Source: an uncultured Kiritimatiellota bacterium
Lineage (GTDB): Bacteria; Verrucomicrobiota; Kiritimatiellia; RFP12; UBA1067
Length of the DNA stretch: 26,563 bases
Assembly (NCBI GenBank): GCA_934643865.1
Contig: CAKUCX010000044.1
Location: 1 to 26,563 of the forward strand
Direction of reading: 5' to 3'
This document shows positions 7,459-16,449 of the stretch, piece after piece; the stretch's first letter is position 1; each line of letters opens with the position of its first letter. Below the pieces are notes generated by a model, which was not told the DNA's origin, did not search any database, and saw nothing but the letters and a program-made list of their open reading frames with translations. The position numbers and the translations under genes are program-made.

Positions 7459-9881
7459 TGCCTCATGCTCGTAACGGGCGCGCCCCAGCGCAGCGTCCCG
7501 CTGTCGGAAAAGGGGCCGCCGTCCGCTCCCACGTCAATCGGCGTGTCCCCCACCACGGCACAATTGCCGTTGAGGTCAAGAGCGCCCTTCCCGGCTTCTC
7601 CGGTCAGCGGATTGATGTTCCTGATGCCGCCACCAAGCACGACCTCGCCCTTCTTGCCCTTCGTCAGGACGCTGCCGAGATAGCCCTGCCCCATCACCCG
7701 CACGACGGCATTCGGATTCCAGTAGACAACGGGCCCCCAGTTCGTCACGCCGCCCTCGCACACGGCAGCCGCCGTCCCCTGACCGCCGCCATAGAGGAAG
7801 AGCGGGTTGCGATATTCGCCTGCGGCTTCCCAGATCAGCAACGGAAGATGCGTGGACGCATACGGCGAAGCTGGCGACAGCCACCCCCAGAACGTCACGG
7901 GGCAGAACGCGCCAAGGGAATGTGCGGACGCAACCCGCACCGTCGTGTTCGTAAACCAGAACGACCCGGCGAACGCGCGGCTGTCGCCCGACAGGGTCAC
8001 GTCGGCCTGCGGCGGCTCCGCGTCACCCGCATACCCGACGTCGCGCGCCCCCAGCACACCCGTTCCCGACAGTTCTGCCGAGAGCTTCAGCGAGGCCAGC
8101 CTGTTCGTGATCGTCACGCGCGCGTCCGGTTCGAGCAGGACCAGCCCTGCGAGCGCCTCCAGAACGCACGCATCGCCGTCGCCCGCCGTCACGACCGCAG
8201 GGCCCCTCACGACGGCACGGTCGCCCGTGCCGGGCGCCCGCACGGCCGGCGCCCCGTCGACCGTCCAGCTCGTTGCCGCCGTCCACGGCGCGCCTTCCGC
8301 GCCACACCACACGAAATCGCCCGCCTGGACGCCCCCGCACATCACGTAAAGCGTGCCGCCGCCTTCCAGCCAGGGCTCATTCGCATGGGGCCCGGCGGCG
8401 AGGTAGGCGTCCCCCGCCTTGCAGAGCCCCACCGTCAGCGTCATGCCCGACGGAATCTCCAGCCGCCCTTCTCCTTCGACCGAAAGAAAGACCCTCGGGT
8501 TCACCACGACCTCGGGCGAATCGAAGACGAGCTTCGCGGCGTCGTCCGAACCGGCGCGGCCGACGTGGAGACGCGAGATGTTCGGCACGTTCCACCCCTT
8601 CAGGGCGCGGAGGGTCCCGCGCGTCACCCTGATGCCGCCATCGGTATCGGAGACGCGCCCCCCGAGATTCACGATTCTCTGCTCGCCGGCATGTGAAGCA
8701 GCCGCAAGTTCAAGCGTCACGTGCCCGCCCCAGTCCACAGAACAGGTGCCGGCGTTGTCGAAAGCGTTTGTGACCGCGAGCGTCGCGGGGCCCGAAAGGC
8801 TCGTAATCACGTTCATCTCCTGCGCGCCGTTGGCCGTATAGACCTTCACCCCGCCCACCGCCTGGTCAAATCCGTTGAGGTCGACCATGTTGTAGCCCGA
8901 CGTTCCTCCTGTCGTCCTGCCGATCACCAGCAGGGGGACGTGCCCCAAGAGGTCGGCCGCCATGAACGAAAAGAGGGGCTTGGGAGCCGTCTGGCCACTG
9001 GATACGTCGATGCTGGAGGCATTTGTGAAGGAGAAATTCGGCCCCAGCAGGGCCATGCCGCCGCTGTCCATGCACAACCGGCAGGGCCGTCCGATGGCGG
9101 CGATGGCATTGTCAAAGACGATCCGGCCGCCCTTCACGACATCTGCGTCGAAACCCCCTCCAAGGCCTTCGAGCGTGATCAACCCTTTCTGGACAAAGGT
9201 CTGGGCCTTCCCCTGGCGTATCCGGGAGCCAAAGTCTTTCCGGGCCGAGTCCCAAAACGCAATCGCCCCCTCGTTCGTGACGGCGCCGGGCGCATCGGCG
9301 TACAGTCCGAACCACGTCCCCGACGCATCGAGCCGAATCGGATTGTAGTAGGTGCCGGCTCCCTTGAAATTGTAGGAATGCGTGCTCTTGCTGCCAAGAT
9401 GCACCTCGATGGGGCAGGCAGAACCGCCCGCCTGCCCTCCGACGGCCTCGGGCGAATGCGCATGGACAATCACGTTGGAGAAGAAGAACGACCCCGCGAA
9501 CGCGGAATTGTCCTGGGCCAGGCTCACCGTGTAGCCGCCTGTCCCCGTTCCAACCGCCCTGAACTGTCCCGTGCCGGAGAGGGACGCCTTCCCCGCGACG
9601 AAGTCAACCGGCGTGTCCCTCACGGCGATCTGCGCCCCCACGCCGTCGAGGGTCACGGAGGAGACCGCCGTGAGGGCCGCGACGTCCTCGGGCGTCGTCA
9701 CATGGACGACCTTGCCGTCGGGGATGACGACCGAATCGCCCGCCCCGGGCGCAACGCCGCCGTCCCAGTTGCCCGCCAAGGCGAAGCCGCCGCCGTTTTC
9801 CCCCGTGTACGTGAGCGTCGCGGCCGCAAGGCCGACGGCTGAAAGAGCCGAAAAAGCCACAATCGCCTCTCTGGTCTTCAC
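7440..9881 (-). CDS. Secreted autotransporter-type beta-strand-repeat protein, N-terminal part (frameshifted)
   Basis: An 813-aa frame starting at GTG 9881. The start is set by AAAGGAG 7-8 nt upstream and by the signal peptide that begins there (KTREAIVAFSALSAVGLAAA, cleavage near residue 20); the upstream in-frame extension is highly charged and noncoding in character. The mature part is glycine-, threonine- and asparagine-rich beta-strand repeat sequence like that of large PVC surface proteins (TYTGENGGGFALAGNWDGG, VSLAQDNSAFAGSFFFSNV). Two homologous units of about 500 residues are visible: AGSFFFSNVIVHAHS at about 130-150 pairs with AGSFWFTNTTVRVAS in unit 2, which starts near residue 518. 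The second unit is interrupted by the frame break near 7455. It is probably cell-surface or extracellular, perhaps glycan-binding; no catalytic motif was recognised. Confidence 0.72.
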   Translation of the reverse strand: MKTREAIVAFSALSAVGLAAATLTYTGENGGGFALAGNWDGGVAPGAGDSVVIPDGKVVHVTTPEDVAALTAVSSVTLDGVGAQIAVRDTPVDFVAGKASLSGTGQFRAVGTGTGGYTVSLAQDNSAFAGSFFFSNVIVHAHSPEAVGGQAGGSACPIEVHLGSKSTHSYNFKGAGTYYNPIRLDASGTWFGLYADAPGAVTNEGAIAFWDSARKDFGSRIRQGKAQTFVQKGLITLEGLGGGFDADVVKGGRIVFDNAIAAIGRPCRLCMDSGGMALLGPNFSFTNASSIDVSSGQTAPKPLFSFMAADLLGHVPLLVIGRTTGGTSGYNMVDLNGFDQAVGGVKVYTANGAQEMNVITSLSGPATLAVTNAFDNAGTCSVDWGGHVTLELAAASHAGEQRIVNLGGRVSDTDGGIRVTRGTLRALKGWNVPNISRLHVGRAGSDDAAKLVFDSPEVVVNPRVFLSVEGEGRLEIPSGMTLTVGLCKAGDAYLAAGPHANEPWLEGGGTLYVMCGGVQAGDFVWCGAEGAPWTAATSWTVDGAPAVRAPGTGDRAVVRGPAVVTAGDGDACVLEALAGLVLLEPDARVTITNRLASLKLSAELSGTGVLGARDVGYAGDAEPPQADVTLSGDSRAFAGSFWFTNTTVRVASAHSLGAFCPVTFWGWLSPASPYASTHLPLLIWEAAGEYRNPLFLYGGGQGTAAAVCEGGVTNWGPVVYWNPNAVVRVMGQGYLGSVLTKGKKGEVVLGGGIRNINPLTGEAGKGALDLNGNCAVVGDTPIDVGADGGPFSDSGTLRWGAPVTSMRHFSALG

Positions 9882-9918
9882 AGTTGAACTCCTTTCCTTT
9901 CCACGCCACCGCACCCTC

Positions 9919-9966
9919 ATTCTACCACAACACGGTCTCGGGCTTTCGGCCTGACCAGTCAAGTTT
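9919..9966 (-). promoter_or_regulatory. Promoter of the beta-strand protein gene with shared upstream motif
   Basis: On the minus strand an extended -10 (TGG followed by TAGAAT, 9924-9919) lies about 38 nt before the GTG start. A motif read on the plus strand as CCTGACCAGTCAAGTTT (9950-9966) lies upstream. The distance from its AGTCAA core to the -10 box is 32 bp, the same as at the fucosidase promoter (18168-18215). The motif is too far away to be the -35 box, so it is a candidate regulator site. Confidence 0.5.
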
Positions 9967-10012
9967 TGCCTGCGCAGTCCCGCTTCACGGCTATTTCACG
10001 TTCTCTGCATCC

Positions 10013-13000
10013 CTACTCCTCGACCGGTTCGTTTCTCAACAGGCAGACGGGCCCCAGCAGGCCCGACGGGACCAGCCGGTCGTCCTTTGTGAAGTAGTTC
10101 CACGGCACAAACGCGACGCGCCCCGTCGCAGGGCGCGGCCGCCCCTCGGCCAACCAGCCCGGCAACCGTTCAAGCGCCCATCCCCAACGTTCAGGTTCGC
10201 GCCGCCCCGAGACGGACGTCCCCTCGAAGATGTACTCCCGCCATTCCCCTTCGCGCGGCTCGCGTTCGTCCCCGACAAGGCGGTTCGCCCATACGTTCGT
10301 GAACTCGATTTCAAGGTCGTTCCCCTTCGCCTTCAGGGCATCCGCCGGAATCGCCACGCGCCACGGCGCGCACCAGGCAACGCCAAGGTCGCGTCCGTTC
10401 AGGCGCACCCGCGCGAGCTGGCCATTGCACGCCCCCAAATCGAGGGCCGTCGCCCCGCCGCGCGCATCGAACGTCGTCCGGTAGGTCGCCGTGCCGGAAT
10501 AGTGGCGGATGCGGTCGTCGGGATGGTCCGTCCAGTCGGCCAGCGCCTGGAACGTGGCCGTGAAGGCCGTCTCGGGCGGCTGCGAGGCATACGCCGGGAA
10601 CGAGACGCGCCAGGCGTTCTCAAGCGTGCCCACGCGCTTGCCGGCGAGGGGATAGGGCGCCGAAGGCGTCGTGCCTTCGAGCAGGAATCCGCTCTGACGC
10701 GAAGCCAGCGTCCGGGGTGGCGCGCTGACCAGGCCCGTGACGGGATCGAGCCAGACGCCCGCGAGCGAGACGCGCGTTTCACCTTCCGCGCCATTCACCA
10801 GGAAACGCACCACCGTGCGCCGGCCCCCGACGACGCCCACGCGCGCCCGCTGCCAGATGGCGTCCGGGAGGGGAAGCCTCTCGCCGCGCAGCGTCGTCCC
10901 CCATTGGAGCAGGGCCTGGGCGCGGGCCAGATAGTCGAACCACGCCCGTCCACACTCCGCCCAGGTCTGGTGACGCGAGAAATGCGTGCCCCAGCAGCCG
11001 AACGTCATGCCGGGCACCACCGTGTCGGGCCAGCACTGGAGCGGAACCGAATGCAGGACCATGCGGTTCACCCCGTTCACGAACTGGCAGTCCCCCGGCC
11101 GTTTCAACGTCCAGGGCGTTTCCGACCAGCGGGAGTCGCGCGGATGGCCCGTGAACGCCTCGGCCTCGACGACCGTGTGCGTCCCGCCATTCGGCGCCGG
11201 GGTGAGGTCCCAGAGATTGTCGGCGGGCGCGTACTTCCCGCGCAGCTCCGCACGACGCCAACAGCCCGGATCGCTCCAGAATTCGGTCATCAGGCGGTCG
11301 GCCGAAGCCCCGCACAGCCTACGGTCGACCGGGCCGCCGTAGGGTTCGCTGGAGAACTCAAGCCCCATCGCGTGCAGGCGCCGGTGGCTGATCCGGTAGC
11401 ATGCGTCGCGGTAGAGCTCGCGGACGGTCAGGTCGAAGTCCTCTTTGAACGTGCCGGCCCGCGCGGGATCATCGACGGGGAATCCGGCGAGGGAGGGCAG
11501 GAACGGCAGCGGATCGTAGCCGCGCCGGGCGCGGAACTCCTCCCGCATCCGCGGCGTCCAGGACGGCGTCCCCGATTCATTGCTGTCGGCATGGAGGAAC
11601 GTGACCGTCGTCCCCAGCACGGGCCCGAGATGTTTGCGGAGCTGGGACAGAACGGCATCCCAATGCGCATGGACGGCATCGGGGCTCATCTTGTCGCACT
11701 CCCATCCCGCAGCCTGCGGCTGGCAGGGGCTGTTGCGCTGCGGCTTGAGCGCATGGCTGAGGACGTACGTGCGCCCGCCCGTCGTCACGCGCGCAATCGG
11801 CTGCCTGTCGATCGGCCGGTTCTTCCCGCCCGCCACGGGGCGGAAGGTCCCCTGGCGGTAGTTGTCGACGATTCGTCCTTCGTCCGTTCCGTCGATGGCC
11901 ACGACAAGGTCGCGCATCGCGTGCGCGGGCGTCGTCCAGGGGCCTCCTGTATGCGTGTACCCGGGGCAGTTGTGCAGGCCAAGCTCGATGCCGCGCTTCC
12001 CGGCCTCTTCGGCGGCATACCGCACGAACGCCCACCAATCCGGCGTGAACGCGACCACGTGCGGCTCGCGGCCGTCGGGCATCTCCTGCGCGCTCGGCGA
12101 ACAGGTGTCCGCCATGCCGAAGATCGTCGCCGTCGTGACGCCCATGCGCGCGAACCAGTCAAGATCCTTCCGGATCCCCTCTCGCGTCACATGGCGCCCC
12201 ATCCAGTGCCACCAGACGCCCGCATGCGCCTTCGGCGGGGGGGCGCGAAAGACGGCGACCGGGTCGGGCGCGTCCGCAGAGGGCGCGCCGAGCCGATACG
12301 AACCGTCTGGCAGGCGGCCGTAGTTGGAGAGGCAAAGAGGCTGCTCGATCCCCTTGGCGTCCTTGATCACGAGGAACACGTCGCCGTCCTCCGACGCAAG
12401 ATCCGCCTCGACGGGCACCCGTTCGGCGCTCCGCAGGAGCAGCGGCGTCGTGGCCGGCTTGAGCGCGCGGACGTCAAACGGAACCGTCACATCCTCGCGC
12501 ACGGCCCCGTCCGCGCCGCGAGCGACCAGATGGATCCGCCACCAGTCGCAGAAGCAGCGGGACGTGCCGATGTTCGCGAGCGAGAACGACACGCGCCGTC
12601 CGCCTTCCGGGCGACGGACCACCTGGGGAGACTCCAGCACGAAACGATAGCCCAGCATGGACATGCACTTGCGCCCGTTGGCATAGACACTTTCAGGCAA
12701 TGCGACGGCCCCCGGCAGGAAGTGCGCCCCGCGCTCGACCTTCGGCTTGCGCCCGACGTGCTTGGCCGTGAAGTTGTGTACGGAGATGCCGCTCATGTGG
12801 CGCGTGGAGAACTGCTGGTAGAGCCCTTCATACGGCCCCATGTCCGGGACGGAAAGGTGGAAAAGGAAGCCGAACTCCCCCGTCAGGTAGCGCGAGCCGT
12901 AGATTTCATCCCTGAACGCGGCCCCCAGGTTCTGCGGGCGCCCCTCTGCGTCGAAAAGGAGGCGCGTCGAGCAGAGGTCGTACTGGTCCGAATAGGGATG

Positions 13001-16000
13001 CCAGCTGTCAATGAAGAACCCAAGGCCGCCGGCCCGATTGCGCGCGGAGAAGAGCGCGCGCACGTGGCGCATGGCGCTCAGGAACTTCGGGTCGGCGGGG
13101 TTGCGCGCAAAGGCGGCGGCATGCGGCAGGTGAAGCGTCTCGTGCCCTCCCGCGATGAGCAACGTGTCGGGCAGGGCGTCGAGATAGGCCTGAAGAAAAC
13201 CATCGAGCGCGTTCGTGGCGGGGTAGAACCTGCCCGGCATGGCGCCCTCGCCCCAGTAGCCCGCGTAGCGCATCTCGACCGAGAAGAGCACGTCCTTGCG
13301 CCGGACCCGCGTCCCCTCCACGTTCCCCTCCAGCCAGGCGGCGAAGGCGTTCAGAAGCGCGCGATGGCGTTCAAGGAGGCGGGGCGAGGTGTAGTCGGGG
13401 AACCAGGACGGGCCGAACTGGTCGTCGGGCAGAAAGGGATGACCCTCGGCCGCGACTTCGTCGAAGAGGTACGCGGGCACGGCCAACGCGCGGCCCGCGT
13501 GCATCTGGCGGACGGATCCCGACCCCGTGTTGCAGGCGAGCCCCAGCGAGAGGCGCGCCCGCTCCGCAAGGCACCGCTTGAAGAGAGGCTCCAGGCGCCG
13601 GTCGAACAGCCACTCGCCCCGCGCGCGCTCAAGCTCATACCAGTCGGGACGGTCATAGAGCATCGGGGCGCTTGTCTGGTACGGCGATTCACCGAAGACA
13701 CGCGCAAGACGCGGGGTGTTGCCCTTCTTCCACCCCCCATTCGGCATGAACCGGCAGATGCCGCCATTCGGCACCAGCGTCTCCGCGTCCAGCATGGGTT
13801 CCAGATTCGCGCGGCGGCAGCCGTTTGTCTGGGCGTAGACCTCGTCCGTGAAGTACGGCGCGTAGTCCACGAGCGCGCGCGGGCTGCGAAGCACACGCAC
13901 ATTGCGCAGCCAGTACGTGAGGCGCGTCCCCCGCGGCCCGCAGCCGAACTGGATTCCCTGCACGTCAACGCTCGCCGGGCCGCCGTCGGGGCTGTGTGCC
14001 GGCACGACAAACGACCGCCTCTCCCAGGTCCCGCCCGGCGGCTTCTGCGGGAGGAAGAGCATCGTGCGCCCCTTGCCGGGCGCATAGGCCAACATCGCGT
14101 TGCAGTGGTCGACATCGTTCTCCGCCTTGTCCTGCTCCATCTTCACCTCGTAGGTGACTTCCACGGCACCGGCCATGTTCTCGCGGGAGGGGTCGAGCGT
14201 GTATTTCGGATACATCCAGCGGTCGGAGGCATCCGGCTTCCAGGCGGCGTCAAAGCGGATCGCCCTCTCGACGCGGTCATAGGAACACGTCCACGTGTGC
14301 GCGCTGGTGTTGCGCGTCCAACGCGCCGGATCGTCCGTCGCAAGCGGCACGACGGCGGCATGCGCCGCAAGCGTCGCCACGTCATGGTAGGGCATCACGA
14401 GCCTCGACGCACGCCTCCCGTTGAACACCCCGGCGACCTCGATCCGTCCCACGACGCCGGTTGTCTGCAAGGTCGTCTGGAATGTCGCATGCCCCCATGC
14501 CGGCAGCGCCACCTCGTCCGGCAGACCTGCGAGGCGGCCGCCACCCACGACAAGCCGACCCCTCTTGGCATGGCCCTCGAAGTTCCACACCTCGACCCTG
14601 ATCTTCCCGTTCGCGTTCTTCATCTCGGCGGTGGCGCGGCCGTCCCCCAGCGCGAAGTCCGAACGGTCTGGCCGCAGTTGGACGACGACGCGCCGGTCTT
14701 CGTCGGGGGCCGGCGGCGTCGCGCCGACCTTGCCGACGGGGCGCGGCGCCTTTTTCGGGGACAGTCCCCGGAGTCCGTCGATGTAGACGGGCGTGCGCGT
14801 GAGCGTCAGCGCCCCTCCCGCGCACATCGAGGAGAACCCGAGATGATCCGTCACGCGGAGGGGGCCCTTGCCGGGCGCCGTCCACGTGTACGCATGGGGC
14901 CTGAGCGGGCCCTTGATCTCCTTCGGCGCCCGGTCAAGATCCGAAACCGCCCACGCCATCACGGTCTGCTGCCCATTCGTATGCGAGAACAGATAGGCGC
15001 GAATGTCCGCAGGCGTCTCCAAGGCCCCCTCGAAGCGGGCCGCCCCCACGCGCCTCAAGAACGTCGCGGCGGCCGCAAATGCCGGCTTCACCGTGCCGTC
15101 ACGCCGCGTGAGGCCCCAGTCCTTCGTTCCCTGACGCTCGTTTATGCCGGTCAGGATGAACAGGAAATCCCGCGCCACGCCCTCCATGGCAAGCCCCACA
15201 AAGCCCTTGGGGATGAACTCGGCGACGATCGCCTCCTGTTCGCGGGAATGCTGCTTGAAGCCCTTGCGGACGGAGTCTTCCGTTGAATTGCCCTCCTGGT
15301 TCGTAGAATGTTCCGTGATCCACAAGGCGCGGTCCGCACAGCCCGCCTCGGCCATCAGACGGCGCAGGTCGGCCGCCCAGGCGGGGTAGGCGGACAACGC
15401 CTGGTAGCAGTGGTAGTTGAAGACGTCCGTGTATTTGGCGATGTCGTTTGCGCACACGGCACGGTTGTAGTCGGTAAACGGCGCATGGCAGAACGCGCCA
15501 TGGGCAGCGGGCGTCGCGCCATCGCCGTCCTTGAAGCCCAGATACGCCGCCTTCTGGCAGGCCGCATACTCCCACGCGCCCTCCCGCGAGCGGCATGCGA
15601 TGTCCGGCTCGTTCCAGAATTCCCAGCAAGCGGCCCGCCCCCTGTTCTCGCGCGCAAGACGCGCGGCGAAACGGTAGAGCACCATGAGGTCCCTTGGCAG
15701 TTCCGACGACTCGTCGCCCAGCTTCGTCCAGGCAGGCGCGCGCTCGAAGAACGGCATCATCTTCACGCCCCGCGCGGCGAGCAGGTCGAACGCGCGCTGC
15801 GCCCTCGCTTCAAACGGCCGCTCCACGCCGCGCTGCGGCTCCATCCCCGGCCACAGGAAGATCTCACGCGCGCAGCGGAAGCCGAGTTCGGCGAGCAGGT
15901 CGGCATCGCGCCGAAGGAGGTCGCCCCCGTGCCAGGGCGCGTCCACGTTCCCCGGGCGGACCACGCAGGGCAGCGCCGTCATGATCGCCCAGCGCGAATC

Positions 16001-16366
16001 TTCCGGCAGCGGCTCGCGAATCGGCTCCACCACGCACAGCGTCGTGGAGCGGAGACGTTTCCCGTTCTCATGCGCAGCCGTCAGCCGGTAGTAGCCCGTT
16101 TCCAGCGGGGCAAGCGAAAGCCGTCCCGTCGCGGGCCACGCACCACGCGCCCGCTCGCGCCCGTAGACGTCTTCAAGCTTCCATGAAAGCTGCGCGGCCG
16201 ATGCGTTGGTCAAGAAGAGGACGGGCGTCTCGCCCGGCTTCAGCACGCCGCCGGGCGTTTCACAGTGGATCGACGTGACGGTCGGTTCGCACGGCGCGGC
16301 GGCCGCGAGCAGCGCGTTCCCGACCAGGGCCATCCCGATGCCGATCCACGCACAGGTTCTTTTCAT
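10013..16366 (-). CDS. Giant secreted multi-module glycosidase: clan GH-A-like, DUF4832-like and GH106 rhamnosidase modules
   Basis: A 2117-aa uninterrupted frame with a signal peptide (MKRTCAWIGIGMALVGNALLAAAA) and AGGAG 6 nt before the ATG. Residues about 110-480 look like a clan GH-A barrel (GH39/GH5-like), with acid/base E253 in EFWNEPD and candidate nucleophile E352 in WITEHST. Residues about 640-830 look like a beta-sandwich carbohydrate-binding region. Residues about 850-1350 resemble DUF4832 proteins (VEMRYAGYWGEG, then SFSLANIGTSRCFCDWW). Residues about 1360-2117 are GH106 alpha-L-rhamnosidase: VWWHWMGRHVTREGIRKDL at the start, likely catalytic glutamates E1597 (DSNESG) and E1736 (EAEAFTG), PGMTFGCWGTHFSRHQTW, and the C-terminal sandwich (YSGTATYRTTF, VRLNGRDLGVAWCAPW). 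It would remove rhamnose and a second sugar outside the cytoplasm. The fucosidase gene ends 83 nt upstream in the same direction. Confidence 0.85.
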   Translation of the reverse strand: MKRTCAWIGIGMALVGNALLAAAAPCEPTVTSIHCETPGGVLKPGETPVLFLTNASAAQLSWKLEDVYGRERARGAWPATGRLSLAPLETGYYRLTAAHENGKRLRSTTLCVVEPIREPLPEDSRWAIMTALPCVVRPGNVDAPWHGGDLLRRDADLLAELGFRCAREIFLWPGMEPQRGVERPFEARAQRAFDLLAARGVKMMPFFERAPAWTKLGDESSELPRDLMVLYRFAARLARENRGRAACWEFWNEPDIACRSREGAWEYAACQKAAYLGFKDGDGATPAAHGAFCHAPFTDYNRAVCANDIAKYTDVFNYHCYQALSAYPAWAADLRRLMAEAGCADRALWITEHSTNQEGNSTEDSVRKGFKQHSREQEAIVAEFIPKGFVGLAMEGVARDFLFILTGINERQGTKDWGLTRRDGTVKPAFAAAATFLRRVGAARFEGALETPADIRAYLFSHTNGQQTVMAWAVSDLDRAPKEIKGPLRPHAYTWTAPGKGPLRVTDHLGFSSMCAGGALTLTRTPVYIDGLRGLSPKKAPRPVGKVGATPPAPDEDRRVVVQLRPDRSDFALGDGRATAEMKNANGKIRVEVWNFEGHAKRGRLVVGGGRLAGLPDEVALPAWGHATFQTTLQTTGVVGRIEVAGVFNGRRASRLVMPYHDVATLAAHAAVVPLATDDPARWTRNTSAHTWTCSYDRVERAIRFDAAWKPDASDRWMYPKYTLDPSRENMAGAVEVTYEVKMEQDKAENDVDHCNAMLAYAPGKGRTMLFLPQKPPGGTWERRSFVVPAHSPDGGPASVDVQGIQFGCGPRGTRLTYWLRNVRVLRSPRALVDYAPYFTDEVYAQTNGCRRANLEPMLDAETLVPNGGICRFMPNGGWKKGNTPRLARVFGESPYQTSAPMLYDRPDWYELERARGEWLFDRRLEPLFKRCLAERARLSLGLACNTGSGSVRQMHAGRALAVPAYLFDEVAAEGHPFLPDDQFGPSWFPDYTSPRLLERHRALLNAFAAWLEGNVEGTRVRRKDVLFSVEMRYAGYWGEGAMPGRFYPATNALDGFLQAYLDALPDTLLIAGGHETLHLPHAAAFARNPADPKFLSAMRHVRALFSARNRAGGLGFFIDSWHPYSDQYDLCSTRLLFDAEGRPQNLGAAFRDEIYGSRYLTGEFGFLFHLSVPDMGPYEGLYQQFSTRHMSGISVHNFTAKHVGRKPKVERGAHFLPGAVALPESVYANGRKCMSMLGYRFVLESPQVVRRPEGGRRVSFSLANIGTSRCFCDWWRIHLVARGADGAVREDVTVPFDVRALKPATTPLLLRSAERVPVEADLASEDGDVFLVIKDAKGIEQPLCLSNYGRLPDGSYRLGAPSADAPDPVAVFRAPPPKAHAGVWWHWMGRHVTREGIRKDLDWFARMGVTTATIFGMADTCSPSAQEMPDGREPHVVAFTPDWWAFVRYAAEEAGKRGIELGLHNCPGYTHTGGPWTTPAHAMRDLVVAIDGTDEGRIVDNYRQGTFRPVAGGKNRPIDRQPIARVTTGGRTYVLSHALKPQRNSPCQPQAAGWECDKMSPDAVHAHWDAVLSQLRKHLGPVLGTTVTFLHADSNESGTPSWTPRMREEFRARRGYDPLPFLPSLAGFPVDDPARAGTFKEDFDLTVRELYRDACYRISHRRLHAMGLEFSSEPYGGPVDRRLCGASADRLMTEFWSDPGCWRRAELRGKYAPADNLWDLTPAPNGGTHTVVEAEAFTGHPRDSRWSETPWTLKRPGDCQFVNGVNRMVLHSVPLQCWPDTVVPGMTFGCWGTHFSRHQTWAECGRAWFDYLARAQALLQWGTTLRGERLPLPDAIWQRARVGVVGGRRTVVRFLVNGAEGETRVSLAGVWLDPVTGLVSAPPRTLASRQSGFLLEGTTPSAPYPLAGKRVGTLENAWRVSFPAYASQPPETAFTATFQALADWTDHPDDRIRHYSGTATYRTTFDARGGATALDLGACNGQLARVRLNGRDLGVAWCAPWRVAIPADALKAKGNDLEIEFTNVWANRLVGDEREPREGEWREYIFEGTSVSGRREPERWGWALERLPGWLAEGRPRPATGRVAFVPWNYFTKDDRLVPSGLLGPVCLLRNEPVEE

Positions 16367-16384
16367 GCCTTGCTCCTGATGTCA

Positions 16385-16435
16385 GCCGACAAGCGAACGG
16401 AAGTCTGGAATGCGGCGGGAGGCAGCCATGTCGGC
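16385..16435 (-). promoter_or_regulatory. Inverted repeat in the leader of the giant glycosidase gene
   Basis: GCCGACA (16385-16391) and TGTCGGC (16429-16435) are perfect inverted 7-mers separated by 37 nt. They lie in the 83-nt gap between the fucosidase stop and the giant glycosidase start. They could form a stem in the mRNA or be two halves of a regulator site. No convincing promoter was seen in the gap. Confidence 0.25.
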
Positions 16436-16449
16436 ACAGGCCCCGAGAC

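Noticed and set aside
7452..7462. Programmed -1 frameshift signal in the beta-strand gene
   Set aside because: The T run does not form a standard X XXY YYZ heptamer in frame and no downstream stem was evident; a simple indel is more likely.
9884..15286. 1800-codon open frame on the plus strand
   Set aside because: It lies antisense to the giant glycosidase, has Arg/His/Pro-rich composition without domains, and is an effect of high GC codon use. The minus-strand protein has signal peptide, ribosome site and family motifs.
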